DNA of 62,217 nt from Nitrospira sp. Ga0074138 (lineage in GTDB: Bacteria > Nitrospirota > Nitrospiria > Nitrospirales > Nitrospiraceae), in contig LNDU01000050.1 in assembly GCA_001464735.1 (NCBI GenBank), positions 1-62,217 of the forward strand, read 5' to 3'. Below, in pieces: positions 1 through 9,332 of this stretch (positions are counted from its first letter, which is position 1; each line of letters begins with the position of its first letter). A model generated the notes under the pieces. That model did no database searches, was not told the origin of the DNA, and worked only from the letters and a program-made list of their open reading frames with translations. Both the position numbers and the translations under genes were made by a program.

Positions 1-83
1 CACATAGATCTGTGCGCTCTGATGTCCACTGGTAGAAGAAAGTACCGGAGGGTGTAACTCTCTGTACGACCAAGGGAGTATTC

Positions 84-599
84 ATGGAAGGACAGGAATA
101 TCACAAAGCACATGATGTGCCATCGATTGCCACCCTCACATGGAGTGAGGTGACGCACCTGGCCAAACATGGCAATCCATCCCCGCCCCGCCGTGTCGAG
201 AAGACCGAGGCCCAGTGGCGTGAACTGCTGACCGACAAGCAATTTCGGATCACCCGTCTGAAGGGGACCGAACGGGCCCACAGCTCGGAGCTCTGCCAAC
301 TGTTTGAACCGGGCCGGTACGAGTGCCTTTGTTGCGGCACAGAGCTCTTTGATGCTGCGACCAAGTATCAAAGCCATACGGGGTGGCCTAGTTTCACGCA
401 GCCGGTCTCGCCAGGAGTCGTCGCCTATCATCAGGATACTAGCCACGGCACGCACCGAATCGAGGTGACCTGCAATGTGTGCGATGCGCACCTCGGCCAT
501 GTGTTCCCCGATGGACCAGAGCCGTCAGGGTTGCGATTTTGCATCAATGCCATCTCCCTGCACAAAATTTCTATGCGCGAGCGAGGCCGGCTCTTGTAG
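84..599 (+). CDS. msrB: Peptide-methionine (R)-S-oxide reductase MsrB
   Basis: Reduces methionine-R-sulfoxide in oxidised proteins. The MsrB fold covers about residues 38-165. Two CxxC pairs that bind structural zinc are visible (C81/C84 and C130/C133), the family motif HTGWPSF is at 98-104, and the resolving/catalytic RFCIN motif places the nucleophile at C153. The first ~35 residues are an extension beyond the usual start (family proteins normally begin near EKTEAQW), with no signal peptide. The ATG is preceded by AAGGGAG at 5-nt spacing, which supports this start. It appears monocistronic. 171 aa; family assignment is firm, the role of the extension is unknown. Confidence 0.95.
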   Translation: MEGQEYHKAHDVPSIATLTWSEVTHLAKHGNPSPPRRVEKTEAQWRELLTDKQFRITRLKGTERAHSSELCQLFEPGRYECLCCGTELFDAATKYQSHTGWPSFTQPVSPGVVAYHQDTSHGTHRIEVTCNVCDAHLGHVFPDGPEPSGLRFCINAISLHKISMRERGRLL

Positions 600-819
600 C
601 AGATGAGGAAGTGCGTCCACACAACCGAAGCAGGTATTGAGGGTGGACTGATCCATGGCAGTAGCCATTGATTCCAGGAAAGGCCGAGAGTCGGCGGCCA
701 TCAGAAGAATGGCCCTGGTGGTCACATGTGGGTCATAGGGTGGCGCACAGGAAGAATGGCGATTTGAGGGACGACCGCATACACACAGGCATGATTCATT
801 AATCAGAGGAGGTCTGAAT

Positions 820-2102
820 ATGACGACTCACCAGAACCAGTTTCTGTATATCCAAACAAACGACATCCGTGAGGGACAAAATGCGGTGTTGGGTTATAAC
901 CGAAACGATGATGGCAAGGCACGGGCATCAACAATGACACCCATGGCAAGCTCGGCCCACATGACAACGACACCCCGCTGATTGTCAGCCAGGACGGGAA
1001 GCGTCTCTTTACGGTCAACACACACAGCAATACCATTGCCGTCTTCGATATTCAGCCCGATGGGTCGTTACGGCATGTGAAGGGATCGCCGTTTCCGTCG
1101 CACGGTGTCGCCCCCAATAGTCTCTCGCTCAGTGGCATGACGCTGCTCGTGTCAAACCGGAATGAGGACTATCACCAGATTGAGGCGTTGCGTGGTGCAG
1201 CGAAAGCCAGCTACGTCTCGTTCACTGTAGAAAACACCGGTGCGTTACGATTTGTATCCAAAATCGATGTCGAGGACTCACAGAAACCGACCCAAGTCTA
1301 CGTTCCCCAGTCCAACCCCCAGGTTGGGTTTGGCAATGACTTTCAGGTCGATGTGGATTTCGACGGTGAAGGAACGAGATCGTTTCTGGCTGGCACCAAG
1401 CCGAGCGTGCAGGGGCAACTCCATGTCTTTCAGGTGGGGCGAGATGGCCGGCTCACTGAGCGAGGTCGTATGCAGTTACCCGAGACGAATGCCGGCTACA
1501 AGTACAAGGGCATGGACGGCGTTCCGTCGATGCCTTTAGGTATCTGGGCGCATCCGACAGAATCATTGCTGTATGTGGGCTTCGTGACGCGAAACGAGCT
1601 CGGTGTCTACCGTTTTACTCAGGACGGCGAAATGACGTTCTTGGGGTCTGTTGAAAATAGCGGTCAGGATATTTGCTGGTTGCTCACCAACAAAAAAGGG
1701 ACGCGTCTCTATACGGTGAACAATCTTCCACGGTCTGATAAGGATGACAAGGCTGCCACTGTGAGTACCTATGACATTGCTGGTGAGCGAGCAGTCAAGC
1801 CTGTCGAGATCAGCCGACTGCAACTGCCTCACCCAGGGGAGTGGTTTATCAATAACCGCATGTTTAGCCAGCCGGGAAGTACCGCGTTCCAATGTGCGCT
1901 GTCTCCAGAGGAGACGTTTCTCTACGTGATCTGCCAACGGATCAATCAAACCGATGAGAACAAGAGCGAAGAGGGCAATATCCTGCACAGCCTGCTTTTA
2001 GACAAACAGGGGCTTCCATCGATTGCGCACTCACGGCATCTTAGCCAAGACGGTGTGCACTATCGTTCCCGCCCGCAGGGGATTGCGACGCTTAATCGGT
2101 AA
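820..2102 (+). pseudogene. Frameshifted beta-propeller (lactonase-like) protein
   Basis: A gene starts at ATG 820 behind AGAGGAGG and encodes MTTHQNQFLYIQTND...GYNRNDDGK, but this frame stops at 979-981. From about 924 the homologous reading continues in another frame (GINNDTHGKLGPHDND, then VNTHSNTIAVFDIQPDGS) and stays open to 2102. The two parts together read as a cytoplasmic seven-bladed YVTN/lactonase-like propeller. The ~14 residues expected between GK and GINN (of the type LTPLPGSPF) are missing, so a deletion of about 40 bp that breaks the frame is the simplest explanation. An intact-looking 341-aa ORF begins at an internal GTG (1077), but it lacks the first blade. The function of the parent protein is unknown. 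Confidence 0.7.
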
Positions 2103-2286
2103 TGTTCCAAGTCCATGGCAACGCGGGAATTCTCCACGTTGACAGCCAGGCAGACATGACCATGAGCATCCATGGGCTTGGTACCGATAAGACGATCCAA
2201 AGGACACTCTAACGCATGTTGAGGGGTTCACGAAGAGGAGTGTGTCCCACTCCGCCATGGAATGGGCAGAAGGCGACGGGATGCGC

Positions 2287-3027
2287 CTATTTTGTTCTGG
2301 CGTACATGGGTGGGTACTGTGCCGGAGACGACCAAAGGCTGGTGTCACGTCCCTCGGCAACACCGCCGACGATCTGCCTCAACGCATCCAGCGACCGAAG
2401 GCAGATGTAGGCCCGTGAATAGGCAATGACGTTCTGAGCACGAAGATCGTTCAGGATTGGCGTCACGTTTGATCGGGCAGCCAGAACGATCTCAGAGAGA
2501 TCTTGATGCGTCAGCCGGATGTCAAGGGCATACCCTGAATGGTGGGGGCAGGGCTTTCCTCCAAAACACATGAGGTCCAAAAGTACCGCCACAATTCGCT
2601 TCTCTAGTGGCGCGATAAAGTGCCACTGGAGTCGACGATCAAGAAACTGAAACTGAAGAGCGTAAATCTCTAACAGTATCTGGCGTAGAGCCTCATCCTG
2701 GCGCACAGCTGTCTCTATGGCAACACGGTCCAGTTCGAGAATGTGGGTTTCTCCACTCGCAATGGCAACTCCGTTTTGGTCGAAACTCGCAGGACAGAAC
2801 GGAAGGTCTCCAAAGATCGAGGCTTCCCCCAGCAGTGCACGAGTGGCATGGTGACCGTCTGCTTGGGTCGCTCCTAAGCGCACATATCCGGACTCGACGA
2901 TATGCACTTTCCCCGGAATGAATGCCCCAGAGATCAGCGCCTTGTCCTTTAACACGTATCGCCGGGCAGTTCGGAGACGTCCTGCAACCATCAGAAAGTC
3001 TGTCGCCAGTGAGGCTGGGATTTGCAT
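2287..3027 (-). CDS. Crp/Fnr family transcriptional regulator
   Basis: 246-aa one-component regulator. Residues ~20-140 form the cyclic-nucleotide-binding-type beta-roll (VESGYVRLG, GEASIFGDLPF), then a long dimer helix, and a C-terminal winged helix (about 160-225, LTHQDLSEIVLAARSNVTPILNDL, read in two halves). There is no N-terminal four-cysteine cluster, so it is not a classical oxygen-sensing FNR. The effector cannot be told from sequence. It is divergent from the cytochrome P460 gene and shares a 138-bp intergenic region with it that carries a Crp/Fnr-type palindrome at 3081-3096. Regulation of P460 and of itself is therefore likely but inferred. Confidence 0.9.
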   Translation of the reverse strand: MQIPASLATDFLMVAGRLRTARRYVLKDKALISGAFIPGKVHIVESGYVRLGATQADGHHATRALLGEASIFGDLPFCPASFDQNGVAIASGETHILELDRVAIETAVRQDEALRQILLEIYALQFQFLDRRLQWHFIAPLEKRIVAVLLDLMCFGGKPCPHHSGYALDIRLTHQDLSEIVLAARSNVTPILNDLRAQNVIAYSRAYICLRSLDALRQIVGGVAEGRDTSLWSSPAQYPPMYARTK

Positions 3028-3080
3028 GTTAATAGGCGTTCAGTTTTGCAGCGAATGTTTGTGCAATTTTATTGTCGTTT

Positions 3081-3096
3081 TGTCATTCAGATGACA
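3081..3096. promoter_or_regulatory. Crp/Fnr-type operator palindrome
   Basis: TGTCATTCAGATGACA contains TGTCA-N6-TGACA, with arms that extend to 6 bp. The 5-6-5 spacing is that of Crp/Fnr family sites (CRP: TGTGA-N6-TCACA). It lies between a divergent Crp/Fnr regulator and cytochrome P460, about 55 bp from the regulator start and 70 bp from the P460 start. A second perfect palindrome, ACATGTACATGT, is at 3113-3124, nearer to P460. Site assignment is inference from symmetry and context. Confidence 0.55.
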
Positions 3097-3165
3097 GTTC
3101 TTTTCCCGACGAACATGTACATGTAACAGCACGTTATATTGATCGTCTAATTTTAGGGAGGTTCT

Positions 3166-3807
3166 ATGCACAAAACAAGTGGTAGTCGCACTGTACGTAT
3201 CGTCTTAGCAGCAAGTGTTGCGCTTGGAGGAATGCTGTGGTCGACCGTCGGCAGCCTCAGCTCTGCAACAGCTGGTGCTCCCCCCGGCGCTCCCCCGTCC
3301 ACAATACCTGGCGCGATTGAGTACACCCCTGAGGGCAAGCAGAAAAGGCCACCGTTCTGGGAATTCCGCAAATGGATCTTTGTCGGAACCCCAGTGACTC
3401 CAAATGACATGAACGATGGCAAGGCGAATTTTCCGGAATTTCACAATGTCTACATGGATCCAGAGAGTTTTGCCTACTACCAAAAGAACGGTAAGTATCG
3501 GGATGGCACGGTGATCGTGAAGGAATTGGTCAGCGTTGGCACCAAAGAAGCGGCCAGCGGAGAAGGGTATTTCCAAGGAGAGTTTATCGGACTTGAGGTC
3601 TCCGTCAAGGATTCCAAGCTCTTTCCGAAGGATCCCGGCAACTGGGGCTTCTTCAGCTATGGCCATTCGTATCCGCTCAAAGACGTGTCAAAGCCGAACA
3701 AAATCGACGAGTGCAATAAGTGCCATGAGACGAATGCCGTGGACTTTGTGTTCTCGCAGTATTACCCCGTACTGCGCGCGGCTAATCCCATGAGCATGAA
3801 AAAGTAG
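3166..3807 (+). CDS. Cytochrome P460 family protein
   Basis: Periplasmic c-type haem protein of the P460 family, whose characterised members oxidise hydroxylamine (to N2O or NO) and have a lysine-haem crosslink. An N-terminal signal peptide (about residues 1-36) is followed by a Pro/Ala-rich linker. The P460 fold carries FHNVYMDPESF and KNGKYRDGTVIVKEL, and the single haem c motif CNKCH is at 183-187 near the C-terminus. Length 213 aa fits the family. The start is set by AGGGAGG at 5-nt spacing. In a nitrifier this suggests handling of hydroxylamine or NO. The crosslinking lysine cannot be assigned by eye. Confidence 0.9.
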   Translation: MHKTSGSRTVRIVLAASVALGGMLWSTVGSLSSATAGAPPGAPPSTIPGAIEYTPEGKQKRPPFWEFRKWIFVGTPVTPNDMNDGKANFPEFHNVYMDPESFAYYQKNGKYRDGTVIVKELVSVGTKEAASGEGYFQGEFIGLEVSVKDSKLFPKDPGNWGFFSYGHSYPLKDVSKPNKIDECNKCHETNAVDFVFSQYYPVLRAANPMSMKK

Positions 3808-3821
3808 CCGCCCGCTTAACT

Positions 3822-3854
3822 CGGTAGCCGATGACCACGCGTCATTGGCTACCG
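3822..3854 (+). terminator. Strong hairpin after P460 gene
   Basis: A 13-bp stem (CGGTAGCCGATGA / TCATTGGCTACCG, one G-T pair) with a 7-nt loop begins 14 nt after the P460 stop. There is no clear T tract, so it may be a transcript-stabilising hairpin or a weak terminator rather than a classical intrinsic terminator. Confidence 0.5.
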
Positions 3855-3885
3855 AGGTCAGCCAATTCTTACTTAAAGCGTACGT

Positions 3886-5103
3886 ATGAGGTTGTCATCC
3901 AAGTTTGTGTCACTGTGTCTATGTCTTGTGTTTGCCCTTGGCGTGAGTGGATGTCTTTCTCCTCTCGCAACCCATCGCGCCGTGTTGGAGTACGACCGGA
4001 CCGTCAGTTACGTCGAAGCAGACCTCTTACTGCTCAATATCGCCCGCGCACGATACCATAGACCCGTGCATTTCACGGCGGTGTCAAGCGTCGCCGCGAC
4101 GTTCGATTTTCGAACAGATGCGGGAATTCGTGGAGGGATTGGGCATGCTGTTGACCCGTCAGAATACCCGCTTGGCCTTGAATACGGGGTGAGTGTTGCG
4201 GAGAATCCGACGATCACCATCATCCCTATCACTGGCGAGGAGTTTACGAAACGAATTCTTCACCCCCTCAGTGAAAACACCTTGAGAGGCTTGATGTACC
4301 AAGGCTATGAACTCAACATGCTGTTGCGTCTGATGGCGAGAGGACTCTCGGTCGAAGACCGTGATGGTCAGCATCTATTGATTAACCGCCCTTCTGAGGG
4401 AGATGGCTTCATCGAATTTCGCCGTCGGGTGCTGCATTTAGCTGGCCTCGAGAAGAGCAGACACCTCTATGTAGAACCTCTGCTATTCAACGACACCCAA
4501 ACTATGTACGTTCGCCCCCCGGACCCCCGTGAGATCGTCGAGGCGACAGAGAAAGGATATCGCTGGGAGACGGACACTAAGTCCGGAGTCCATACCGTAT
4601 GGCGCCCGACAATCGGACGGCTCTTGATCTCTAACTATGACTCGAGACGCCTGTCGAACGAGGAACGGAGGCAATTACATTTGGAGGCGCTCCAATATCC
4701 TGAAAACCAGGTATTGGTCGATATTCGGCCTGGTTTTCCTGGTGGTGATTATCCGCTTCATGGCACGTTACTTCTGAGAAGCATCAATGCCATCGTTGGA
4801 TTTGTCGGCCGGAATTTCGAGGAGGACCGCGAATTTGCCGTTACGCCTGATCCAAGAACCATTACACTCGTGCGCAATCCAACACACACGCTGGAAATTG
4901 TCGAATCGGCTAGTAAGCCTGGCGAGATCGAATTCGCCGTCTACTTTGAGGGGAAGTATTATTCGATAAAAAGGTACCCGGTCGAACAGAGGACGGAGTC
5001 CAATTGGAATCAAGAATCCTTCGCCGTGCTATCCCATCTCTTTCAGATGGCGGTCACGGATTTGGGCAAAGTCCCAACTCCAGCGATTACCATTCAGAAA
5101 TGA
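3886..5103 (+). CDS. Lipoprotein of unknown function
   Basis: 405-aa predicted lipoprotein. The signal sequence ends in the lipobox LGVSGC (C23). The mature part has no motif I recognise. It is mixed alpha/beta and includes segments such as SYVEADLLLLNIARARYHRPVHF (conserved-looking N-terminal helix, read in parts) and ITIIPITGEEFTKRILHPL. It lies 78 nt after P460, with a hairpin between them, and 58 nt before the dihaem peroxidase-like gene. It may therefore belong to the same periplasmic redox group, but no function is assigned. Confidence 0.8.
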   Translation: MRLSSKFVSLCLCLVFALGVSGCLSPLATHRAVLEYDRTVSYVEADLLLLNIARARYHRPVHFTAVSSVAATFDFRTDAGIRGGIGHAVDPSEYPLGLEYGVSVAENPTITIIPITGEEFTKRILHPLSENTLRGLMYQGYELNMLLRLMARGLSVEDRDGQHLLINRPSEGDGFIEFRRRVLHLAGLEKSRHLYVEPLLFNDTQTMYVRPPDPREIVEATEKGYRWETDTKSGVHTVWRPTIGRLLISNYDSRRLSNEERRQLHLEALQYPENQVLVDIRPGFPGGDYPLHGTLLLRSINAIVGFVGRNFEEDREFAVTPDPRTITLVRNPTHTLEIVESASKPGEIEFAVYFEGKYYSIKRYPVEQRTESNWNQESFAVLSHLFQMAVTDLGKVPTPAITIQK

Positions 5104-5161
5104 CGGGGCGATATGTCTACCGAGCTCTCGAGTCCCAAATTATCTTCGGTCTAGATGAACA

Positions 5162-6277
5162 ATGATTCAGAACGCGTTCTCGATGCTCATGGACATCCGA
5201 CGACTCGTACCAAACCCTTCAGGGCGCCCCCTGTCCTTCGTGCTTGCACTCACGAGGGCTTTCATTGGTTGTGGGTTGTTCCTGCTCAGCGCGGACGTGA
5301 TGGCGCTCGATCCTCTTCGCGCAACAGACAAAGAAATTCCCCATCTCCTCGGATTGGGCGATCCGAATGACTTTCTCCTAATTGAGAGTCGTCCCATCCA
5401 ACGGTCCGTTGAGCTCGGCCGGTTTCTGTTTTTCGACAAGCGACTCTCAGGAGATGGCACGATCGCCTGTAGTTCGTGTCATCTGCCCTCTCGCGCGTTT
5501 ACCGATGGGAACGCTGTTCCAACCGGCATCAAAGGCCAGCGTGGCCATCGGAATGCCCCCACCATTGTGAATCGCCTGTACGGTCGGTCATTCTTTTGGG
5601 ATGGACGAGCGCACACGCTTCCAGAACAGACACTTGAGCCTTTTCTCAGTCCGGTTGAACACGGGCTCTCTCAGCGCGACCTCCTCTCCATGATCAGGTC
5701 AATTCCAGGCTACCGCCGTCTGTTTCGCGAGGCATTCGGCACGGATGTGACCGAGGATGGCATTGCGACCGCCCTGACCCATTTCCAATGGACCATCCTC
5801 TCCGGTAACAGTCCCGTAGACCGATTCGATTATCGGGGGGATGCGACCGCCCTCCCTGCCGCCGCACAACGCGGGTTCCTCGTGTTTCGAGGCAAGGGCG
5901 GCTGTGTGCGATGCCACGCTGGCCCCAACTATACCGACGAGCAATACCACAATCTCGGAGTGGGTTGGGAGTCCTCTCACGTCGATCTCGGCCGCTATTC
6001 CGTGACCCGTCAGCCGGAAGATATCGGCGCGTTCAAGACACCGACGCTGCGAGAGGTCGCTCAGACTGCTCCATACATGCACGATGGTCGATTCAAGACA
6101 CTCAGAGAAGTGGTGAACTTTTACAATCACGGAGGGGTGAGCAACCCGCATCAGGATCCCATTATGCGACCTCTGTTTCTGAGTGACGACGAACGAGAAG
6201 ACTTAGAAGTCTTTCTCAACAATCTGTCTGGCGAGGGATGGCAGCAGGCGGTTGCACCCCGTGTGTTCCCGAAGTAA
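5162..6277 (+). CDS. Dihaem cytochrome c peroxidase / MauG family protein
   Basis: Periplasmic dihaem protein. Members reduce H2O2 or carry out MauG-type oxidations. After an N-terminal hydrophobic segment (about 24-48), the first haem motif CSSCH is at 103-107, preceded by LGRFLFFDKRLSGDG. The second motif CVRCH is near 253, followed by GPNYTDEQYHNLG. The family signature FKTPTLREVAQTAPYMHDG and a C-terminal DLEVFLNNLSG complete it. 371 aa is normal length. Its position after P460 and the lipoprotein suggests a role in peroxide or nitrogen-oxide stress in the periplasm (inference). An earlier ATG at 5155 is out of frame. Confidence 0.9.
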   Translation: MIQNAFSMLMDIRRLVPNPSGRPLSFVLALTRAFIGCGLFLLSADVMALDPLRATDKEIPHLLGLGDPNDFLLIESRPIQRSVELGRFLFFDKRLSGDGTIACSSCHLPSRAFTDGNAVPTGIKGQRGHRNAPTIVNRLYGRSFFWDGRAHTLPEQTLEPFLSPVEHGLSQRDLLSMIRSIPGYRRLFREAFGTDVTEDGIATALTHFQWTILSGNSPVDRFDYRGDATALPAAAQRGFLVFRGKGGCVRCHAGPNYTDEQYHNLGVGWESSHVDLGRYSVTRQPEDIGAFKTPTLREVAQTAPYMHDGRFKTLREVVNFYNHGGVSNPHQDPIMRPLFLSDDEREDLEVFLNNLSGEGWQQAVAPRVFPK

Positions 6278-6440
6278 CGAGTTGCTTTCCCGGCATTCGC
6301 ATTACAGGTCCGCGGAAGTTAAAGGTGTTTCAGATGTCTGTGGCAGGCGATTGTACCGTACGTTGTTTTTCTTTTGGCCGGGACCCGTATCACTACAACG
6401 GCTGGTCGAGGGGTACCAGACATGGGCGAGGGCTTCATTG

Positions 6441-7064
6441 ATGAGACGTGCAGAACACCAGCCGACGACGGACCTGATCGCCTGCGACGAGTGCGACCTC
6501 CTCCAACGCCCGATCGCCCTTCCCGCCGGTGGGTGGGCGCTCTGCCGACGATGTGACGGTCCTCTGTATCGGTATACGCCCGGCAGTCTCGACCGTGCAC
6601 TCGCCTTCTCGCTCGGCGCGGTGGTGATGTTTCTCATCGGTATCACGTTTCCGATCATGGAACTGGAGATACAGGGGCATGTGACCTCTTCGAGCCTGTA
6701 TACGGCGGTGCAACAACTCTGGAACCAGGACCAGCACATCTTCGCGGTGCTCATCGCAGCCACAACCATGATCTTGCCTGTCTTCGAGTTAGCGGTCATG
6801 TTATCGGTGCTGCTTTCATTGCGCGTGCAGCCAGCATCAACCTGGATCCCAAACCTGCTGCGGCTGCTGACCCTCATGCGCCCCTGGAGCATGGTCGAAA
6901 TATTTTTCATGGGGGTACTCGTGGCACTCGTCAAGCTGGCGCATATGGCTGATATCGTGATCGGAGTCGCCCTATGGTCACTGGGCGGCATGATGGTCTT
7001 GCTGGTTGCGGCGAGCGCGTCGTTCAATCTTCGGCATCTGTGGGAACAGGTGTCCTCTCAATGA
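6441..7064 (+). CDS. pqiA: PqiA family membrane protein, first copy
   Basis: Half-size paraquat-inducible protein A. An N-terminal zinc-ribbon pair (CDECDLLQ and CRRCDGPL) is followed by four predicted membrane helices (ALAFSLGAVVMFLIGITF, then LIAATTMILPVFELAVML and two more). PqiA-type proteins are inner-membrane partners of MCE proteins in lipid traffic across the envelope. The frame is open upstream to 6252, overlapping the peroxidase gene. ATG 6441 is preferred because it places the zinc ribbon near the N-terminus, though no strong ribosome-binding site is visible. The 3' end overlaps the next gene by ATGA, so translation is probably coupled. Confidence 0.85.
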   Translation: MRRAEHQPTTDLIACDECDLLQRPIALPAGGWALCRRCDGPLYRYTPGSLDRALAFSLGAVVMFLIGITFPIMELEIQGHVTSSSLYTAVQQLWNQDQHIFAVLIAATTMILPVFELAVMLSVLLSLRVQPASTWIPNLLRLLTLMRPWSMVEIFFMGVLVALVKLAHMADIVIGVALWSLGGMMVLLVAASASFNLRHLWEQVSSQ

Positions 7065-7699
7065 GACCATCCTCGAGCACGGCGAAAGCATTCGGTCTAT
7101 ACGCCTGTCATATCTGCGGGCTGGTTTCGCGACCAGCGCGGGAGGGCTTGTCGTCGTGCGGACGATGCGGCAGCGCTCTCCGTTCCCGTAAGGTGAACAG
7201 TATCGAACGTGCCTCCGCCTATCTGCTCGCCGCCTATATTCTCTACGTCCCAGCCAACGTGCTCCCGATCATGGAAACACAATCCGTGTTGGGCAGAGAG
7301 GAAAACACGATTGTCAGTGGAATCGTCTATCTGTGGCATTCCGGATCATGGCCGCTGGCCCTCGTCGTGTTCGTCGCTAGCATCGTGGTGCCTGTGCTGA
7401 AACTCCTGGCGATGACCCTCCTCCTGATCACAGCCCATTACCAGTCTGGTTGGCGACCGCTCGAACGAACGAAGCTCTACCGATTGGTCGAACTGGTCGG
7501 GCGCTGGTCCATGCTGGATGTGTATGTCGTCGCGATTCTGGCAGCGCTGGTGCAATTTCATCCACTCGCAACGGTGACACCTCGCAGTGGAGCTGTGTAC
7601 TTTGGTGCCGTGGTGGTGCTCAGCATGCTGTCAGCCATGACCTTTGATCCTCGACTGATCTGGGATCCGGCTCAGAAGGAGTCTCACACCCATGCATGA
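7061..7699 (+). CDS. pqiA: PqiA family membrane protein, second copy
   Basis: 212-aa second PqiA-like half, which overlaps the first by ATGA. Zinc-ribbon cysteines are at CHICGLVS and CGRCGSAL, followed by four membrane helices (AYLLAAYILYVPANVLPIM; LVVFVASIVVPVLKLLAM; and two more). E. coli PqiA carries two such halves in one chain. Here the two halves are separate adjacent genes, a common arrangement outside enterobacteria. It overlaps the MCE gene by 8 nt. The longer frame starting at 6974 reads into the upstream gene and is not used. Confidence 0.88.
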   Translation: MRPSSSTAKAFGLYACHICGLVSRPAREGLSSCGRCGSALRSRKVNSIERASAYLLAAYILYVPANVLPIMETQSVLGREENTIVSGIVYLWHSGSWPLALVVFVASIVVPVLKLLAMTLLLITAHYQSGWRPLERTKLYRLVELVGRWSMLDVYVVAILAALVQFHPLATVTPRSGAVYFGAVVVLSMLSAMTFDPRLIWDPAQKESHTHA

Positions 7700-9332
7700 C
7701 AGGCCCACAGACGAGCCGTTGGAAGTGACGAGTGCCGTGGCGGCGCCGAAGGGACGGTGGTCGCTTCATCTTGTGTGGTTAGTGCCGATCGTCTCCGCGC
7801 TGATCGGCGGATGGATTGCGGTCAAAGCCGTGCTCGAACATGGGCCGACGATCACCATCACATTCAGAGCCGCAGAAGGGTTGGAACCCGGCAAGACAAA
7901 AATCAAATACAAGAATGTCGATGTGGGCGAAGTGAAGCAGATTACCATCAGCGAAGACCTCTCTCACGTCGTCGTGACCGCTGACATGGCCAGCAACTTC
8001 TCTGCGCATCTCGTCGAAGACACAAGGTTCTGGGTCGTCCGCACACGGGTGGCGGGCGGACAAGTGACGGAACTCGGCACGCTCTTCTCTGGATCGTACA
8101 TCGGCCTGGACGTTGGGAAATCCCTGGTGTCGAAGAGGGACTTTGAGGGGCTTGAGGTCCCTCCGATTATCACCGGAGATGTCGCAGGCAGGCAATTTGT
8201 CTTACGAGGAACTGGCCAAGGCTCGCTCGATACCGGTACCCCCATCTACTTTCACCGAGTGCCCGTAGGAAAGGTGTTGTCCGCTGAGCTCGATACGGAT
8301 GGAACCGCTGTGGTGACACGAATCTTTGTCGCCGCGCCCCATGATCGATATGTCACCACGAACACGAGGTTCTGGAACGCGAGTGGCGTGGACGTGACCG
8401 TTGACTCTGCCGGACTGAAGATGCGTACACAATCCCTCATCTCGATCTTGGTCGGTGGAATTGCCTTTGAGACCCCGCCGAATGCCTCGGTGACGCCGCA
8501 GGCCGCTGAAAACACAAATTTTGTGATGTACCCAGACCGGGACATGGCGATGAAACGACCAGATCAGGGTACGCTCAGATTCACAGTGTATTTTACGGAA
8601 TCCTTGCGAGGACTGACCCTTGGGGCTCCGGTGGAACTCCATGGCCTCCCGGTCGGTGAAGTGACAAACATCGAAATGGACTACGACGACAAGGCCAGAA
8701 CCTATCGGTTTCCTGTCGAGCTCGCGCTCTACCCCGATCAATTGGCGCGGCATGTCCAACCCGATGACATGAGGGGGGCCCACGCGGAGGCCCCCACGAG
8801 GCAGGAGATCGATGCGCTCGTCGCTCGTGGGCTACGGGCACAACTGACGACGGGCAGCCTCCTCACCGGACAGCTTTTCGTGGCACTCGACTTTTTTCAT
8901 GATGCAACCAAAGCCTTGGTCAACTGGGGAAAAGTTCCTCCCGAGCTGCCGACGATTCCGAGTAGTCTTGCGAGCCTCCAGCATAACTTGTCCCACTTTG
9001 CACAGAAATTAGAGCGGCTGCCGGTGGATGAGCTCATGACGGATCTTCGTAAAACCCTCGGCTCCCTGCAGACAATGTTGCGGAGTACGGATGCGTTGGC
9101 GCAGCAGCTGGACAAACAGGTGGCGCCGAAGGCTGAGGAGGCATTGCAAGAGCTGCGGCGCACGCTGCTCGCCGCAGAACATCTTCTGGCGACCGATGCG
9201 CCCCTTCAGCAAGATGCTCGTGACGCGTTGCGTCAGCTGGGACGAGCATCTCAATCCCTTCACGAGCTGGCGGAATTTCTCGAACGCCACCCCGAATCCC
9301 TCATTCGTGGGAGAACAAAGGAGAGACCATGA
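7692..9332 (+). CDS. pqiB: PqiB-type MCE domain protein
   Basis: 546-aa inner-membrane-anchored, periplasmic MCE (MlaD-like) protein. One N-terminal helix (HLVWLVPIVSALIGGWIAV) is followed by three MCE domains recognisable by their repeated cores (GKTKIKYKNVDVGEVKQI; GTPIYFHRVPVGKVLSAEL; GAPVELHGLPVGEVTNIEM). A C-terminal helical region (~430-530) is likely to form the coiled-coil needle. E. coli PqiB has the same three-domain layout and forms a lipid tunnel toward the outer membrane. The gene sits between pqiA and pqiC with overlaps on both sides. Confidence 0.93.
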   Translation: MHDRPTDEPLEVTSAVAAPKGRWSLHLVWLVPIVSALIGGWIAVKAVLEHGPTITITFRAAEGLEPGKTKIKYKNVDVGEVKQITISEDLSHVVVTADMASNFSAHLVEDTRFWVVRTRVAGGQVTELGTLFSGSYIGLDVGKSLVSKRDFEGLEVPPIITGDVAGRQFVLRGTGQGSLDTGTPIYFHRVPVGKVLSAELDTDGTAVVTRIFVAAPHDRYVTTNTRFWNASGVDVTVDSAGLKMRTQSLISILVGGIAFETPPNASVTPQAAENTNFVMYPDRDMAMKRPDQGTLRFTVYFTESLRGLTLGAPVELHGLPVGEVTNIEMDYDDKARTYRFPVELALYPDQLARHVQPDDMRGAHAEAPTRQEIDALVARGLRAQLTTGSLLTGQLFVALDFFHDATKALVNWGKVPPELPTIPSSLASLQHNLSHFAQKLERLPVDELMTDLRKTLGSLQTMLRSTDALAQQLDKQVAPKAEEALQELRRTLLAAEHLLATDAPLQQDARDALRQLGRASQSLHELAEFLERHPESLIRGRTKERP

